Assembly (NCBI GenBank): GCA_016844945.1
Contig: JAERTJ010000007.1
Span: 1-64,000, forward strand
DNA: 64,000 nt
Direction: 5' to 3'
DNA from: Fidelibacterota bacterium
GTDB lineage: Bacteria > Fidelibacterota > UBA8477 > JABMPR01
Within the stretch, counting starts at the first letter, position 1, and every line of letters starts with the position of its first letter. A program made the translations under genes and the position numbers. The notes beneath the pieces are model-generated. The model searched no databases, had not been told where the DNA came from, and worked only from the letters and a program-made list of their open reading frames with translations. Of this stretch, positions 1 through 8,244 are shown in pieces.

Positions 1-498
1 GCAGGTATTGGGTACTTACCTCAGGAAGCCAGTATTTTCAGGAAACTCAGCGTAGAAGATAATTTGCGCCTGGTCTGTGAAACCCTGGATATGGATAAGC
101 AAGGTCAGGAAGAAAAACTTGAGCACTTGCTTGAAGAGCTATCCATTGGGCATGTCCGCATGAACAAGGGACATCAGTTGAGTGGTGGGGAACGACGGCG
201 AACTGAAATCGCCCGGGCTCTGGTGACTGACCCAAATTTTATTTTACTGGATGAACCCTTTGCAGGTGTGGATCCCATTGCTGTCGAGGATATTCAGCAG
301 ATTGTTCTGGCCCTCAAAAACAAGGGTATCGGCGTTTTAATCACAGATCACAATGTGCATGAGACGCTTTCGATTACTGACCGCAGCTATTTGCTTTTCC
401 AGGGGAAAATCTTATTATCAGGTAATGCCGAGTTCCTGGCGAATGATGAACAAGCCAGAAAACTTTATCTCGGCAGTAACTTCAAATTAGATAGATAA
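1..498 (+). CDS. lptB: LptB, LPS export ABC transporter ATPase (5' part missing)
   Basis: ATP-binding subunit of the LptB2FGC complex, which sits on the inner face of the cytoplasmic membrane and powers lipopolysaccharide extraction. The reading frame is open from base 1, so roughly the first 75 residues (Walker A) lie outside the window. Visible are the LptB-typical Q-loop region GIGYLPQEASIFRKLSV, the ABC signature LSGGERRRTEIARAL, Walker B ILLDEPFAGVDP and the H-loop ITDHNV. The tail SNFKLDR also fits LptB. rpoN begins 5 bases after the stop, the common lptB-rpoN order in Gram-negatives, which argues for LptB over the branched-chain amino acid ATPase LivF. The presence of the gene implies an LPS outer membrane. 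Confidence 0.93.
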   Translation, partial: AGIGYLPQEASIFRKLSVEDNLRLVCETLDMDKQGQEEKLEHLLEELSIGHVRMNKGHQLSGGERRRTEIARALVTDPNFILLDEPFAGVDPIAVEDIQQIVLALKNKGIGVLITDHNVHETLSITDRSYLLFQGKILLSGNAEFLANDEQARKLYLGSNFKLDR

Positions 499-503
499 TT
501 ATT

Positions 504-1865
504 GTGGAACTATCACAAAATCTTGAGCTAAAACAAACCCTGACGCCGCAGCAGATTCTGCTGTCGACATTGTTGCAGTTGCCTTCGCTGGCGTTGGAGT
601 TGCGCATCAAGACGGAGTTGGAAATCAACCCCTTGCTTGAGCTACAAGAAGATGTGATCGAGTTGGACAATCCTGAAGAAGAAGCCGAGACAGAAGAGCC
701 AGAAATTGATCTAGATGATTATTTTTCAAATGATGGCTATGAAGCCAAAGAATATTATGACAAGAGTGCTGAAGAAGTAGAGATCCAAAACCCATATATT
801 GCAAGTTTATCTGAGGACCTGCTTGAACAGATAGCAACTCTCCACATCAATGAGGATGAGCGTGAAATCCTTGAGGAAATGATCTGGAGTATCGATGAAC
901 GTGGCTACCTCATCATGGAACTGGAGTTTATCGCTGAAAAATTTGAAGTTGAACTTGAGGTGATAGAAAAGCTCCATGCCATGCTCATGCGACTAGAGCC
1001 GCTGGGGATAGGGTCGAGGAATCTTCAAGAATGTCTTCTGATCCAGATCGAAAAACTTCATCCAGGTACACCTGCCCACTTTATTGTGAGGGACTACTTT
1101 GACGAATTTGCCAATAAGCGGTTTGAAAGAATTCTCAGAAAACTTCATCTTACCAGAAGCGGTCTCCGAGAAGCAGAGGCCTTAATCTCTCACTTAAATC
1201 CTAAACCTGGTGATGGTTATTTAGATCCGAAAACTAATTACGTGACACCTGATTTCTATATCCGGGAACAGGATGGTGAATTTGTTGTTACCTTGAATGA
1301 TTCATTTATCCCTGAATTACGAATCTCAGGTAGCTATAAAAACATGCTGACCAACCAGAAAAAACTGGATACGGATACCAAACTCTTCTTGAAGAAAAAA
1401 GTTGAGTCCGCCAAGTGGTTTATCAATTCAATCCAGATGCGTCGGATTACCATGTTAAAAGTAATTCATGCCATCATTGAGCGTCAGAAAGGATTCTTCC
1501 TCTTAGGGAAAGACCATCTTAAGCCAATGGTTTTGAGAGATATTGCTGAAGATATCAGCATGGATATCTCAACTATCAGTCGTGTTACCAGTGGTAAATA
1601 TGCTCAGACTGACTGGGGTACCTTTGAACTACGCTATTTCTTTAGTGAAGGTATTGAGGCAGAGGATGGGGAGAATATTTCGACCCGCCGTATCAAGGAA
1701 CGTCTCAGGGTCATCATCGAAGAAGAAGATAAATCCCACCCCATCTCTGATGAGGCTATCTCCAAGATCCTACAGGCGGAAGGCTTTCCCATTGCTCGTC
1801 GTACGGTAGCAAAATACCGTGAGCAATTGAGTGTGCCTGTCGCCCGCCTACGCCGAGAAATTTAG
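504..1865 (+). CDS. rpoN: RNA polymerase sigma-54 factor RpoN
   Basis: Alternative sigma factor directing polymerase to -24/-12 promoters that need an AAA+ activator. The GTG start gives MELSQNLELKQTLTPQQ, the expected region I opening (LxQxxxLxQxLxxTPQ); a very acidic linker follows (residues about 50-90, rich in Glu/Asp), then the core-binding region, the HTH (LRDIAEDISMDISTISRV, about residue 345) and the RpoN box ARRTVAKYRE (residues 431-440) that reads the -24 element. Length 453 is normal. It starts 5 bases after lptB with no evident Shine-Dalgarno, so it is probably translated from the lptB transcript. Its last codons form part of a 62-bp tandem duplication described separately. No convincing -24/-12 promoter was found in this window. 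Confidence 0.96.
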   Translation: MELSQNLELKQTLTPQQILLSTLLQLPSLALELRIKTELEINPLLELQEDVIELDNPEEEAETEEPEIDLDDYFSNDGYEAKEYYDKSAEEVEIQNPYIASLSEDLLEQIATLHINEDEREILEEMIWSIDERGYLIMELEFIAEKFEVELEVIEKLHAMLMRLEPLGIGSRNLQECLLIQIEKLHPGTPAHFIVRDYFDEFANKRFERILRKLHLTRSGLREAEALISHLNPKPGDGYLDPKTNYVTPDFYIREQDGEFVVTLNDSFIPELRISGSYKNMLTNQKKLDTDTKLFLKKKVESAKWFINSIQMRRITMLKVIHAIIERQKGFFLLGKDHLKPMVLRDIAEDISMDISTISRVTSGKYAQTDWGTFELRYFFSEGIEAEDGENISTRRIKERLRVIIEEEDKSHPISDEAISKILQAEGFPIARRTVAKYREQLSVPVARLRREI

Positions 1866-1968
1866 CTAACCGAAAAAATGTGGGAGAAGGCTTCGGCGGG
1901 CTTTCCCTCCTGCGCCGTGAGATTTAGTTATCCGAAAAAGTGTGGGTATAGGCTTCGGCGGGCTAGCC
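1845..1968. repeat. 62-bp tandem duplication over the rpoN 3' end
   Basis: Bases 1845-1906 and 1907-1968 align with a 62-base offset. Both contain CGCC, then GA/TGAGA, ATTTAG, CCGAAAAA, GTGTGGG or ATGTGGG, and GGCTTCGGCGGGC. The first copy contains the last codons and stop of rpoN; the second is a decayed non-coding copy in which the stop-region TTTAG is still visible. Confidence 0.75.
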
Positions 1969-1972
1969 CGCC
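1957..1972. repeat. 16-bp perfect GC-rich palindrome
   Basis: GGCGGGCTAGCCCGCC is its own reverse complement. It lies at the end of the second duplicated copy and is followed by CTGGGGGGA, not a T-run, so it is not a classical intrinsic terminator. It may be a protein-binding site or a cruciform-type repeat. Confidence 0.6.
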
Positions 1973-1988
1973 TGGGGGGAGGTAACTG

Positions 1989-2031
1989 AAAACCAGTTTT
2001 CGAGCCCAGGTATTCGGGTCAAACTGGTTTT
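1989..2031 (+). terminator. Possible terminator hairpin downstream of rpoN
   Basis: AAAACCAGTTT (1989-1999) pairs perfectly with AAACTGGTTTT (2021-2031), an 11-bp stem around a 21-base loop that itself has a short CCC/GGG pairing. The right arm ends in TTTT. The stem is AT-biased and the T-tract short, so this is a moderate call. Confidence 0.45.
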
Positions 2032-2171
2032 AATCGCTGAGATTATCAGATACCATCTGTTTGGCTGCGCTGAAATCTGGTGTGCAGTAGAACAATTGTT
2101 CTTATGTGGTGTGAAAGAATCTTGATCCAAATACAGGAAAACAAATTACGAAACTTCATGCAAAGCCCGGG

Positions 2172-2227
2172 CGACGAATTGCTGAACGTCTCTGCACTCC
2201 TCCGACTTACTTCGTTTCAATTCGTCG
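2172..2227. repeat. Inverted repeat CGACGAATTG ... CAATTCGTCG
   Basis: Ten-base perfect arms at 2172-2181 and 2218-2227, 36 bases apart, just beyond the stop of the minus-strand ABC permease. There is no T-run on either strand. It could be an mRNA 3'-end stabilising hairpin or a REP-like element. The rest of the 376-base gap between rpoN and the permease holds no open reading frame that looks real. Confidence 0.5.
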
Positions 2228-2241
2228 TTTGAGGGTAATTA

Positions 2242-3021
2242 TTAAATGTATAATCTTTTGTGAATGGCACGCAATGCAACGTAAGTGTTGAGACCGGTTA
2301 CCACCAGAATCCAGAGCAGATGTTCGAGCAATTCTATGCTCCACACCTCATTGAATATTCCCCGACTTAATTCAACACCGTGAAACAAGGGGGTGAACCA
2401 GGCAATAAGCTGTACCGCTTGAGGCAACTGATCCATGGGGAAGAATATCCCGGAGAAAAGGAAAAGGGGTGTTAGAAACAGGGTAAAGAAATAGTTGAAA
2501 AGTTCAATCTCTTTGATCATTGATGTGAACAATAGACCAATGGTCGCAAACATGAATCCGATGATAAAGATCATGGGAAAGATGAGTATGATACCTGGAT
2601 GGAGTCCCATTCCGAAAACAAAAAGAATGGACAGAAATGCCCCACCATAAATAGTTCCCCGTGTCGATCCCCACAACAATTCTCCCAGCGCAAGATCTTT
2701 AGGATTGATGGGGGTGGATAGAATTCCATCATAGATGCGGTCAAAATTCATTTTGACAAAAACATTATAGGTGGTTTCCAGGGTTGCGCCCCACATTATG
2801 CTGGAAATGAGCAGTCCAGGAGCTATGAATTGGATGTAGGGTAGACCCTCCATCTCAATGATATAGGCGCCTAACCCCAAGCCCATACCCAGTAAATAAA
2901 GAAATGGTTCAAAAAAATTAGGCAGAATGTTCAATTTCCAGGTTCGTTTGTAAACAGTGGCATTGCGCTGCCAGACGCGTAATGCAGCTAATAGTCGTAC
3001 TTTGGGAGATGCCTGTTTCAA
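2242..3021 (-). CDS. ABC-2 type transporter permease, NodJ-like
   Basis: Integral membrane half of an ABC exporter. About six hydrophobic segments are visible (for example FFEPFLYLLGMGLGLGAYI near residue 37 and MIFIIGFMFATIGLLF near 150). The stretches FIAPGLLISSIMW, MNFDRIYDGILSTPI and LALGELLWG are characteristic of the NodJ/DrrB branch of ABC-2 permeases. Length 259 is normal. The start overlaps the stop of the ATPase gene by 4 bases, so the two are co-transcribed and translationally coupled. The substrate cannot be read from sequence; NodJ exports lipo-oligosaccharides, but relatives export drugs or lipids. The three-base end of the gene is followed by a 10-bp inverted repeat. Confidence 0.9.
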   Translation of the reverse strand: MKQASPKVRLLAALRVWQRNATVYKRTWKLNILPNFFEPFLYLLGMGLGLGAYIIEMEGLPYIQFIAPGLLISSIMWGATLETTYNVFVKMNFDRIYDGILSTPINPKDLALGELLWGSTRGTIYGGAFLSILFVFGMGLHPGIILIFPMIFIIGFMFATIGLLFTSMIKEIELFNYFFTLFLTPLFLFSGIFFPMDQLPQAVQLIAWFTPLFHGVELSRGIFNEVWSIELLEHLLWILVVTGLNTYVALRAIHKRLYI

Positions 3022-3950
3022 TCGATGAGTTCCCGCCCGGTTAGTTTGAGAAATACATCTTCCAGCGATGCGCGTCGACTCAGTAACGTTTTTACAGGAA
3101 TGCTCAACTCCTGGATCTGAACGTGGAGTGGGTTGGCATCCGCAGTATAAAGCAATAGCCGATCAGAGAGTTCTTCATGGAAGTCAATTTGTCCCTCTGC
3201 CGCAGACAGGATAGCCTTCCGACTCTTTTCATCGCCACGGACCTCAACCACATGGGATGAAACCTCAGATTGGATCAAATCCCAGGGGGAATCTTCTTTA
3301 ATGATATGTCCTCCATCCATGACCGCCAGTTTGTCGCATAATTGTTCTGCCTCATCCATGTAATGTGTGGTGAGTAGAAGGGTTACACCCTGTTCAATGA
3401 GCTCATGACATTTTGCCCAGACATGGTGCCTGGCTTGAGGGTCAAGACCAGTGGATGGCTCATCAAGGATCAAGATGCGGGGATTATTGATGAGTGCTCT
3501 GGCAATTTGAAGCCGACGCTTCATTCCGCCACTGAGTGTGCGGACATTTTCGAATCGTTTTTCACCGAGCTGAAAAAATTCTATAAGTTCATCAGCTCTT
3601 TTTTCCGCCCTGGTCCTTGGAAGATCATAATATCTTGCATACACCAGGAGATTATTGATCACATTTAGATCATAATCCAGACTATCATCCTGTGTAACCA
3701 CACCGATTCCACGTTTTACGGCACTCATATCATTCATGACATTATGATTATTCACCAGAAGTGTGCCTGAAGTCAAAGGAGTTGCACAATATATCATACG
3801 CATGACCGTAGTTTTTCCAGCACCATTTGGACCGAGGAAACCATAGCACGTCCCGGCTTCGATTTGGAAATTGACTTGATCAACTGCCTTCAATGATCCA
3901 TAGACTTTGCTGAGATTGGAAGCATTGATGATGTTTGGTGAATTTTGCAT
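3018..3950 (-). CDS. ABC transporter ATP-binding protein, NodI/DrrA-like
   Basis: Cytoplasmic ATPase partner of the NodJ-like permease. Walker A GFLGPNGAGKTTVMRM (about residue 38), Q-loop VTQDD, signature LSGGMKRRLQIARAL, Walker B ILILDEPSTGLDPQ and H-loop TTHYMDEAEQL are all present. The C-terminal 90 residues match the DrrA/NodI extension that contacts the permease. Length 310 is usual for this group. It reads divergently from the TrpR-family gene across about 100 bases, which must hold both promoters. No neighbour suggests the exported substrate. Confidence 0.92.
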   Translation of the reverse strand: MQNSPNIINASNLSKVYGSLKAVDQVNFQIEAGTCYGFLGPNGAGKTTVMRMIYCATPLTSGTLLVNNHNVMNDMSAVKRGIGVVTQDDSLDYDLNVINNLLVYARYYDLPRTRAEKRADELIEFFQLGEKRFENVRTLSGGMKRRLQIARALINNPRILILDEPSTGLDPQARHHVWAKCHELIEQGVTLLLTTHYMDEAEQLCDKLAVMDGGHIIKEDSPWDLIQSEVSSHVVEVRGDEKSRKAILSAAEGQIDFHEELSDRLLLYTADANPLHVQIQELSIPVKTLLSRRASLEDVFLKLTGRELID

Positions 3951-4011
3951 GAATCAACTTAACTGAAATATTAATCGGCGTAATTAGATTTTAAAACGAT
4001 ATCAAAAAGAC

Positions 4012-4039
4012 TTGTTTTCGGGCATTTATGTTCTAATGT
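4012..4039 (+). promoter_or_regulatory. Candidate sigma-70 promoter for the TrpR-family gene
   Basis: TTGTTT (4012-4017) and TAATGT (4034-4039) are separated by 16 bases. The expected transcript start is around 4046, within a few bases of the ATG at 4049, and there is no purine-rich ribosome-binding sequence before that ATG. Together these suggest a nearly leaderless mRNA. Confidence 0.35.
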
Positions 4040-4048
4040 ATCAGTGCG

Positions 4049-4339
4049 ATGAAACAAGAATTTACTCATACTGAACTCGCCCAGATACTTACCTCCATTT
4101 CGGATGAAGGACAGATGGGTAAATTGCTTCAAGATTTTCTCACACCTCAGGAACTGGAAGATCTGGTCCTGAGGTGGGAGATTGTAAAGCTCCTGCATAG
4201 TGGAATGCCTCAACGAGAGATAGCCAAACAATTAGGCGTGGCAATAGGTACGGTTTCCCGGGGAGCACGTGAACTGAAATATGGTCACAATGGATTCGTA
4301 AAATTATTGGAATCAATGGAAGAGAACGGGGAAAAATGA
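4049..4339 (+). CDS. TrpR/YerC-family transcriptional regulator
   Basis: Small DNA-binding protein of 96 residues, all-helical TrpR fold. The helix-turn-helix MPQREIAKQLGVAIGTVSRG (about residues 54-73) closely resembles E. coli TrpR (SQRELKNELGAGIATITRG). Residues equivalent to TrpR Thr44 (LTPQE) and Arg84 (SRG) are kept. The position of Arg54, which stacks on tryptophan in E. coli TrpR, is Glu here (RWEIV), as I recall it being in YerC-type relatives, so tryptophan sensing is not assured. The gene lies 96 bases upstream of a tryptophan synthase beta gene in the same direction, which strongly suggests control of that gene and of itself. No Shine-Dalgarno is evident before the ATG. Confidence 0.87.
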   Translation: MKQEFTHTELAQILTSISDEGQMGKLLQDFLTPQELEDLVLRWEIVKLLHSGMPQREIAKQLGVAIGTVSRGARELKYGHNGFVKLLESMEENGEK

Positions 4340-4368
4340 GGTTCTCTTCAATGCGTACGTTTTGGTGG

Positions 4369-4388
4369 ACCTGGCATATTTGCTAGGT
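4369..4388. promoter_or_regulatory. Candidate operator between the TrpR-family gene and trpB
   Basis: ACCTGGCATATTTGCTAGGT is an inverted repeat with 8-base arms (one mismatch) around TATT. It sits about 50 bases before the trpB start. One arm contains CTAG, the half-site core of the E. coli trp operator, but the spacing between half-sites differs. The assignment rests on position and symmetry only. Confidence 0.4.
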
Positions 4389-4435
4389 TGCCCTTTATCT
4401 AAAAAAAATATCCCAAAAGATCTTAAGGAGTAACC

Positions 4436-5791
4436 GTGAAGAAAATCTTTCTTTCAGAAAATGATATGCCTAAAAGCTGGTATAACATTGCCGCTGATTT
4501 AAAAACTGCTGCATTACCACCCCTCAACCCTGGAACGCTTCAACCTCTGGGACCAGATGATTTGGCTCCCCTTTTTCCCATGGCTCTCATCGAGCAAGAA
4601 GTGAGCATGGAGCGGGAAATACCCATCCCTGATCCAGTTCAAGAGGGCTTGAAAATGTGGAGACCTTCTCCACTCATCCGTGCAACAGGATTGGAAGCAG
4701 CGTTAAAAACACCTGCAAAAATCTACTTTAAATATGAAGGCGTCAGCCCGGCAGGTAGCCACAAACCGAACACGGCAATCCCCCAGGCCTACTACAACAA
4801 GTTGGAGGGGGTGAAGCGCCTATCGACCGAAACGGGTGCTGGACAATGGGGAAGTTCACTGGCTTTAGCTGGTCAAATGTTTGGCTTGGAAGTCAAGGTC
4901 TATATGGTAAAGGTAAGCTTCACACAAAAGCCGTATAGACGATCCATGATGCAGAGTTGGGGCGCAGAAATCGTTCCGAGTCCCAGTAGTGACACTTCCT
5001 TCGGGAGGGCGATTTTGGAAAAAGATCCAGATAATACAGGATCTTTGGGTATTGCGATTTCTGAAGCCGTGGAGGATGCTGCCCAGCGGGATGATACCAA
5101 ATACGCCTTGGGAAGTGTATTAAACCACGTCCTTCTCCATCAGACCGTGATTGGATTGGAAGCCAAAAAACAAATGGAGATTGCTGGTGATACACCAGAT
5201 ATTGTCATTGGTTGTGTGGGTGGGGGCAGCAACTTTGCCGGTCTTGCCTTTCCGTATCTCCGAGACAAGATTAATGGCGCTGACATAGATTTTCGAGCCA
5301 TCGAACCAACAGCCTGTCCCACACTTACCCGTGGGAAATTTGCCTACGATTTTGGTGATATGGCGCAGATGACACCCCTGGTCTCCATGTATACTTTGGG
5401 ACATTCATTTATGCCACCAGGAATCCATGCTGGTGGATTGCGTTACCACGGTATGGCTCCCATGCTTTCTCATGTCGTGCGAGAAGGTCTGGTTGATGCC
5501 TATTCCTATCATCAGGTGGAAGTGTTTGATGCTGCAGCACTGTTTGCCAGAACTGAAGGGATCATTCCTGCTCCAGAGTCTGCTCATGCCATCAAAGGTG
5601 CAATTGACGCTGCTGTTGAGGCACGTGAAGCCGGGCAAGAAAAAACTATTCTCTTCAATTTGAGTGGACATGGACATTTTGATATGTCTGCCTATGACGC
5701 TTATTTCGCGGGAAAACTTTCAGATTATCGCCCAAGTGATGAAGACTTGGCAGAAGGCATTGCAGTCACTGAGGGGTTGCCCCCAGTTTGA
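4436..5791 (+). CDS. trpB: Tryptophan synthase beta chain, TrpB2 type
   Basis: PLP enzyme joining indole and serine to give tryptophan. The GTG start is set by AAGGAG (4425-4430). The 451-residue length and N-terminal extension ([20 protein letters not shown]) mark the TrpB2 branch rather than the roughly 400-residue TrpB1 that pairs with TrpA. The PLP lysine lies in GSHKPNTA (about residue 111), TrpB2-type [11 protein letters not shown] replaces the TrpB1 GAGQHG, and the phosphate loop is [11 protein letters not shown]. No trpA or other trp gene is nearby. TrpB2 enzymes are thought to work without TrpA, for example in indole salvage. The upstream TrpR-family gene is the likely regulator. A hairpin at 5874-5905 may end the transcript. 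Confidence 0.94.
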   Translation: MKKIFLSENDMPKSWYNIAADLKTAALPPLNPGTLQPLGPDDLAPLFPMALIEQEVSMEREIPIPDPVQEGLKMWRPSPLIRATGLEAALKTPAKIYFKYEGVSPAGSHKPNTAIPQAYYNKLEGVKRLSTETGAGQWGSSLALAGQMFGLEVKVYMVKVSFTQKPYRRSMMQSWGAEIVPSPSSDTSFGRAILEKDPDNTGSLGIAISEAVEDAAQRDDTKYALGSVLNHVLLHQTVIGLEAKKQMEIAGDTPDIVIGCVGGGSNFAGLAFPYLRDKINGADIDFRAIEPTACPTLTRGKFAYDFGDMAQMTPLVSMYTLGHSFMPPGIHAGGLRYHGMAPMLSHVVREGLVDAYSYHQVEVFDAAALFARTEGIIPAPESAHAIKGAIDAAVEAREAGQEKTILFNLSGHGHFDMSAYDAYFAGKLSDYRPSDEDLAEGIAVTEGLPPV

Positions 5792-5873
5792 GTTAGTCCT
5801 ATCAAAAATAAGGTGGGTGACAAATGAATAATGTTGCTCATCTGTAAAAAGTACATTTATCTATAGCCACATA

Positions 5874-5905
5874 CTCCCGGTAGTTGAACCATTAATTGCC
5901 GGGAG
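5874..5905 (+). terminator. Hairpin downstream of trpB
   Basis: CTCCCGG (5874-5880) pairs with CCGGGAG (5899-5905), extendable by a G-T pair, with an AT-rich loop. It is followed by CCTTCTAGTTTG, only a weak T-tract. It is a plausible terminator 80 bases after the trpB stop; the rest of the 268-base gap to the next gene shows nothing recognisable. Confidence 0.45.
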
Positions 5906-6059
5906 CCTTCTAGTTTGTTAGAGCCTTAGTCTTAAGAAAATTCAGAATATTCTGTTTGAAGCTCCTTTCAACTATGAATCAAATATTCCCCAATTATCTT
6001 CATGTCCTTTAAAAATAAAAAGAAGCCCTATAGAAGAAGTTTAGGGAGAAAGTAGTAAA

Positions 6060-6875
6060 ATGAAAAAACGAACACAAAAATTCTACGATAACCAGGAACT
6101 GATACATAGCCCCAGAGGCAGGATGTTACGCATCATGAGCGAATATCTTGGACCTGAGGAAGTTTTCAGGAAAAATAAAATTCAGGACACAATCGTATTT
6201 TTTGGATCAGCCAGAACACAGCCTCAACACATTGTAGCTCAGACCATTGAAAAAGCCAAAGCTGCTGGTAGCTCAGTAGAGAAGTTGGAAAAGCTAGAAC
6301 GTGAATTGGGAATGTCTCGATATTATGAGGATGCCAGAGAACTCGCCTACAAGATGACAAATTGGTCAAAAAAGTTAAAAGGGAGTAAGCGTAGATTTAT
6401 CGTTGCCACCGGTGGGGGGCCAGGGATTATGGAAGCAGCTAACCGTGGCGCAGCAGAAGCGAAGGGACTCTCAGTAGGTTTAAATATTTCACTGCCCTTT
6501 GAGCAGTCGGGGAATCCCTATATCAGCCGAGAGCTGGAATTAGAGTTCCACTATTTCTTTATGCGAAAATATTGGTTTGTCTATCTGGCCAAAGCGCTTG
6601 TGGCTTTTCCAGGAGGGTTTGGAACCTTTGATGAGTTGTTTGAAACCCTCACCCTGATACAGACAAAAAAAACCAACAAGTATATGCCCATTATGCTCTT
6701 TGGTAATGCATTCTGGGATAAGATGATTGATCTCCAGGGTCTTGCTGATTTTGGAACCATTAGTCAGGAAGATCTTGATTTGTGTTTCAGAACTGATAGT
6801 GTGGATGAAGCCTATGAATACTTAACCAGTGAGCTGACAAAACACTACCTGGAAGAAAAACCCAGTCCTGAGTAA
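6060..6875 (+). CDS. LOG-family protein (nucleoside 5'-monophosphate phosphoribohydrolase-like)
   Basis: Rossmann-fold protein of the LOG/TIGR00730 family, formerly labelled lysine decarboxylase. The two hallmarks are present: GGGPGIMEAANRGA (about residue 118) and PGGFGTFDELFE (about residue 184), the PGGxGTxxE motif that binds and cleaves nucleoside monophosphates at the N-glycosidic bond. FFGSART near residue 48 is the usual first strand. The 271-residue length and an insert rich in Lys/Glu (residues 65-105) put it in the long subgroup, so nucleotide salvage is more likely than cytokinin activation. An AGGGAGAAAG ribosome-binding site precedes the ATG. The gene ends exactly where the convergent anmK ends. 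Confidence 0.85.
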   Translation: MKKRTQKFYDNQELIHSPRGRMLRIMSEYLGPEEVFRKNKIQDTIVFFGSARTQPQHIVAQTIEKAKAAGSSVEKLEKLERELGMSRYYEDARELAYKMTNWSKKLKGSKRRFIVATGGGPGIMEAANRGAAEAKGLSVGLNISLPFEQSGNPYISRELELEFHYFFMRKYWFVYLAKALVAFPGGFGTFDELFETLTLIQTKKTNKYMPIMLFGNAFWDKMIDLQGLADFGTISQEDLDLCFRTDSVDEAYEYLTSELTKHYLEEKPSPE

Positions 6876-8006
6876 TTAGAGTTGGGGTAGAATCCGTCGC
6901 CCTAGAATGACTTCCTTCCGGGCACCTGTTACTGCAGGGATATTGCCCGGAAGATTTCGCAAATGTAAATATCCTAAATAGGCAAATCCGAAAGCTTCTT
7001 TATTACTGGCATCTATTCCAGCTCTATTCACAGTTTTAATTTCTAGTTGAGGTAATTCTTCTTTGAGGAGACCCATAAGGACTTTGTTAAAACATCCTCC
7101 ACCGCCAACTAGTAAGTCAATTGGGGAGTAGGTTTTTGTCAAATCATTGACAGACTGGGCAATTGTGTTCGAAGTTAAAACTGTAAGTGTAAATATTAAA
7201 TCCTTAAAGTGTTGTTGAGATGTTGGTTTATAAGCTTTAAGTATTTCATTAAAGTAAGTTTTACCAAATTGCTCCTGCCCAGCAGAGCGAGGAGGGGGTA
7301 TTCTATAAAACTCATGGTTCATCAACATATCCAGGAGTTTTGTATTCAAGTGTCCGCTTGAGGCAATTGATCCATCAGGATCGAATAGGAGTTTGTCGTT
7401 TGAATAAAGTCTGACTGCTTTATCGAGAAGTGTATTTCCAGGACCGGTGTCCCAGGCGAGGAGTGGACTTCGATTAAGCTTTGATGGAACAATGGTCAGG
7501 TTTGCTATACCACCGATGTTTAAAGCCAGTACATCCTCATTATCCTTTTGGAATAAATATCGATCCACAATTGGGATCAAGGGTGCACCCTGACCACCTG
7601 CTTCAAGGTCTGCCGTTCTGAAATCATAAACTACAGGACACTTTAACTTATCAGCGAGATGCTGTGGGGCTCCAATTTGAAGCGTGAATTCAGGCGGTTC
7701 ATGTTTTATGGTCTGACCATGGGAGGCAATCAGATCAGGTTGAAAACCTAAAGATGAAACTTCCTGAGCAAACCATAATCCCAACTCATGGTCCAACGCG
7801 GATATTTGGTCATTGCTTAAATCAAGTGGATTTCGAAAAGCCTTTTTGAACTTGTCAGGATAGCTCACCTCACCCGATTCAATCACGGTATAGGTAGGTG
7901 ATCTCCCTTCACCATCAAATTGTACCAAACAGGTATCCAGGCCATCAGCAGAACTGCCTGTCATTAGCCCGAGAATTTTAACTGATTTATTCACCTCATT
8001 GTTCAA
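6876..8006 (-). CDS. anmK: Anhydro-N-acetylmuramic acid kinase
   Basis: Recycles peptidoglycan: it opens the 1,6-anhydro ring of anhydroMurNAc and phosphorylates it to MurNAc-6-phosphate in the cytoplasm. Visible family motifs are GLMTGSSADGLD (about residue 13; the usual form is GxMSGTSxDGxD), SHGQTIKH, PVVYDFRTADLEAGGQGAPL, LNIGGIANLT, WDTGPGN and GGGGCFNKVL. Length 376 is typical. The gene converges on the LOG-family gene, with the two stop codons directly abutting (TAATTA), so no terminator fits between them. Its own start lies about 240 bases upstream of and divergent from tig. Confidence 0.94.
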   Translation of the reverse strand: MNNEVNKSVKILGLMTGSSADGLDTCLVQFDGEGRSPTYTVIESGEVSYPDKFKKAFRNPLDLSNDQISALDHELGLWFAQEVSSLGFQPDLIASHGQTIKHEPPEFTLQIGAPQHLADKLKCPVVYDFRTADLEAGGQGAPLIPIVDRYLFQKDNEDVLALNIGGIANLTIVPSKLNRSPLLAWDTGPGNTLLDKAVRLYSNDKLLFDPDGSIASSGHLNTKLLDMLMNHEFYRIPPPRSAGQEQFGKTYFNEILKAYKPTSQQHFKDLIFTLTVLTSNTIAQSVNDLTKTYSPIDLLVGGGGCFNKVLMGLLKEELPQLEIKTVNRAGIDASNKEAFGFAYLGYLHLRNLPGNIPAVTGARKEVILGRRILPQL

Positions 8007-8244
8007 TCCATGTTACTCCTTTGCCCAAATTACATTCTGGGGTTACAGGGTACAAGCAAGGTCTTAATCTGGCAATATATATTACTGTGAGTTGAAAATA
8101 ATGGATAGGTGAGACTCTTTGAATTACATCCCGATTTTAATTCCACATCAATAGGTTCCCAACTATCTTGCCTCGCTATTTTGGAATGAAGCCTGGATGT
8201 AAACATTATAAACAGGCTAGTAATAGATTGAATGGGAGAGCGTT

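Noticed and set aside
4371-4383. TGGCATATTTGCT as a sigma-54 promoter before trpB
   Set aside because: The spacing between the TGGC and TGC elements is about three bases too short for a -24/-12 promoter.
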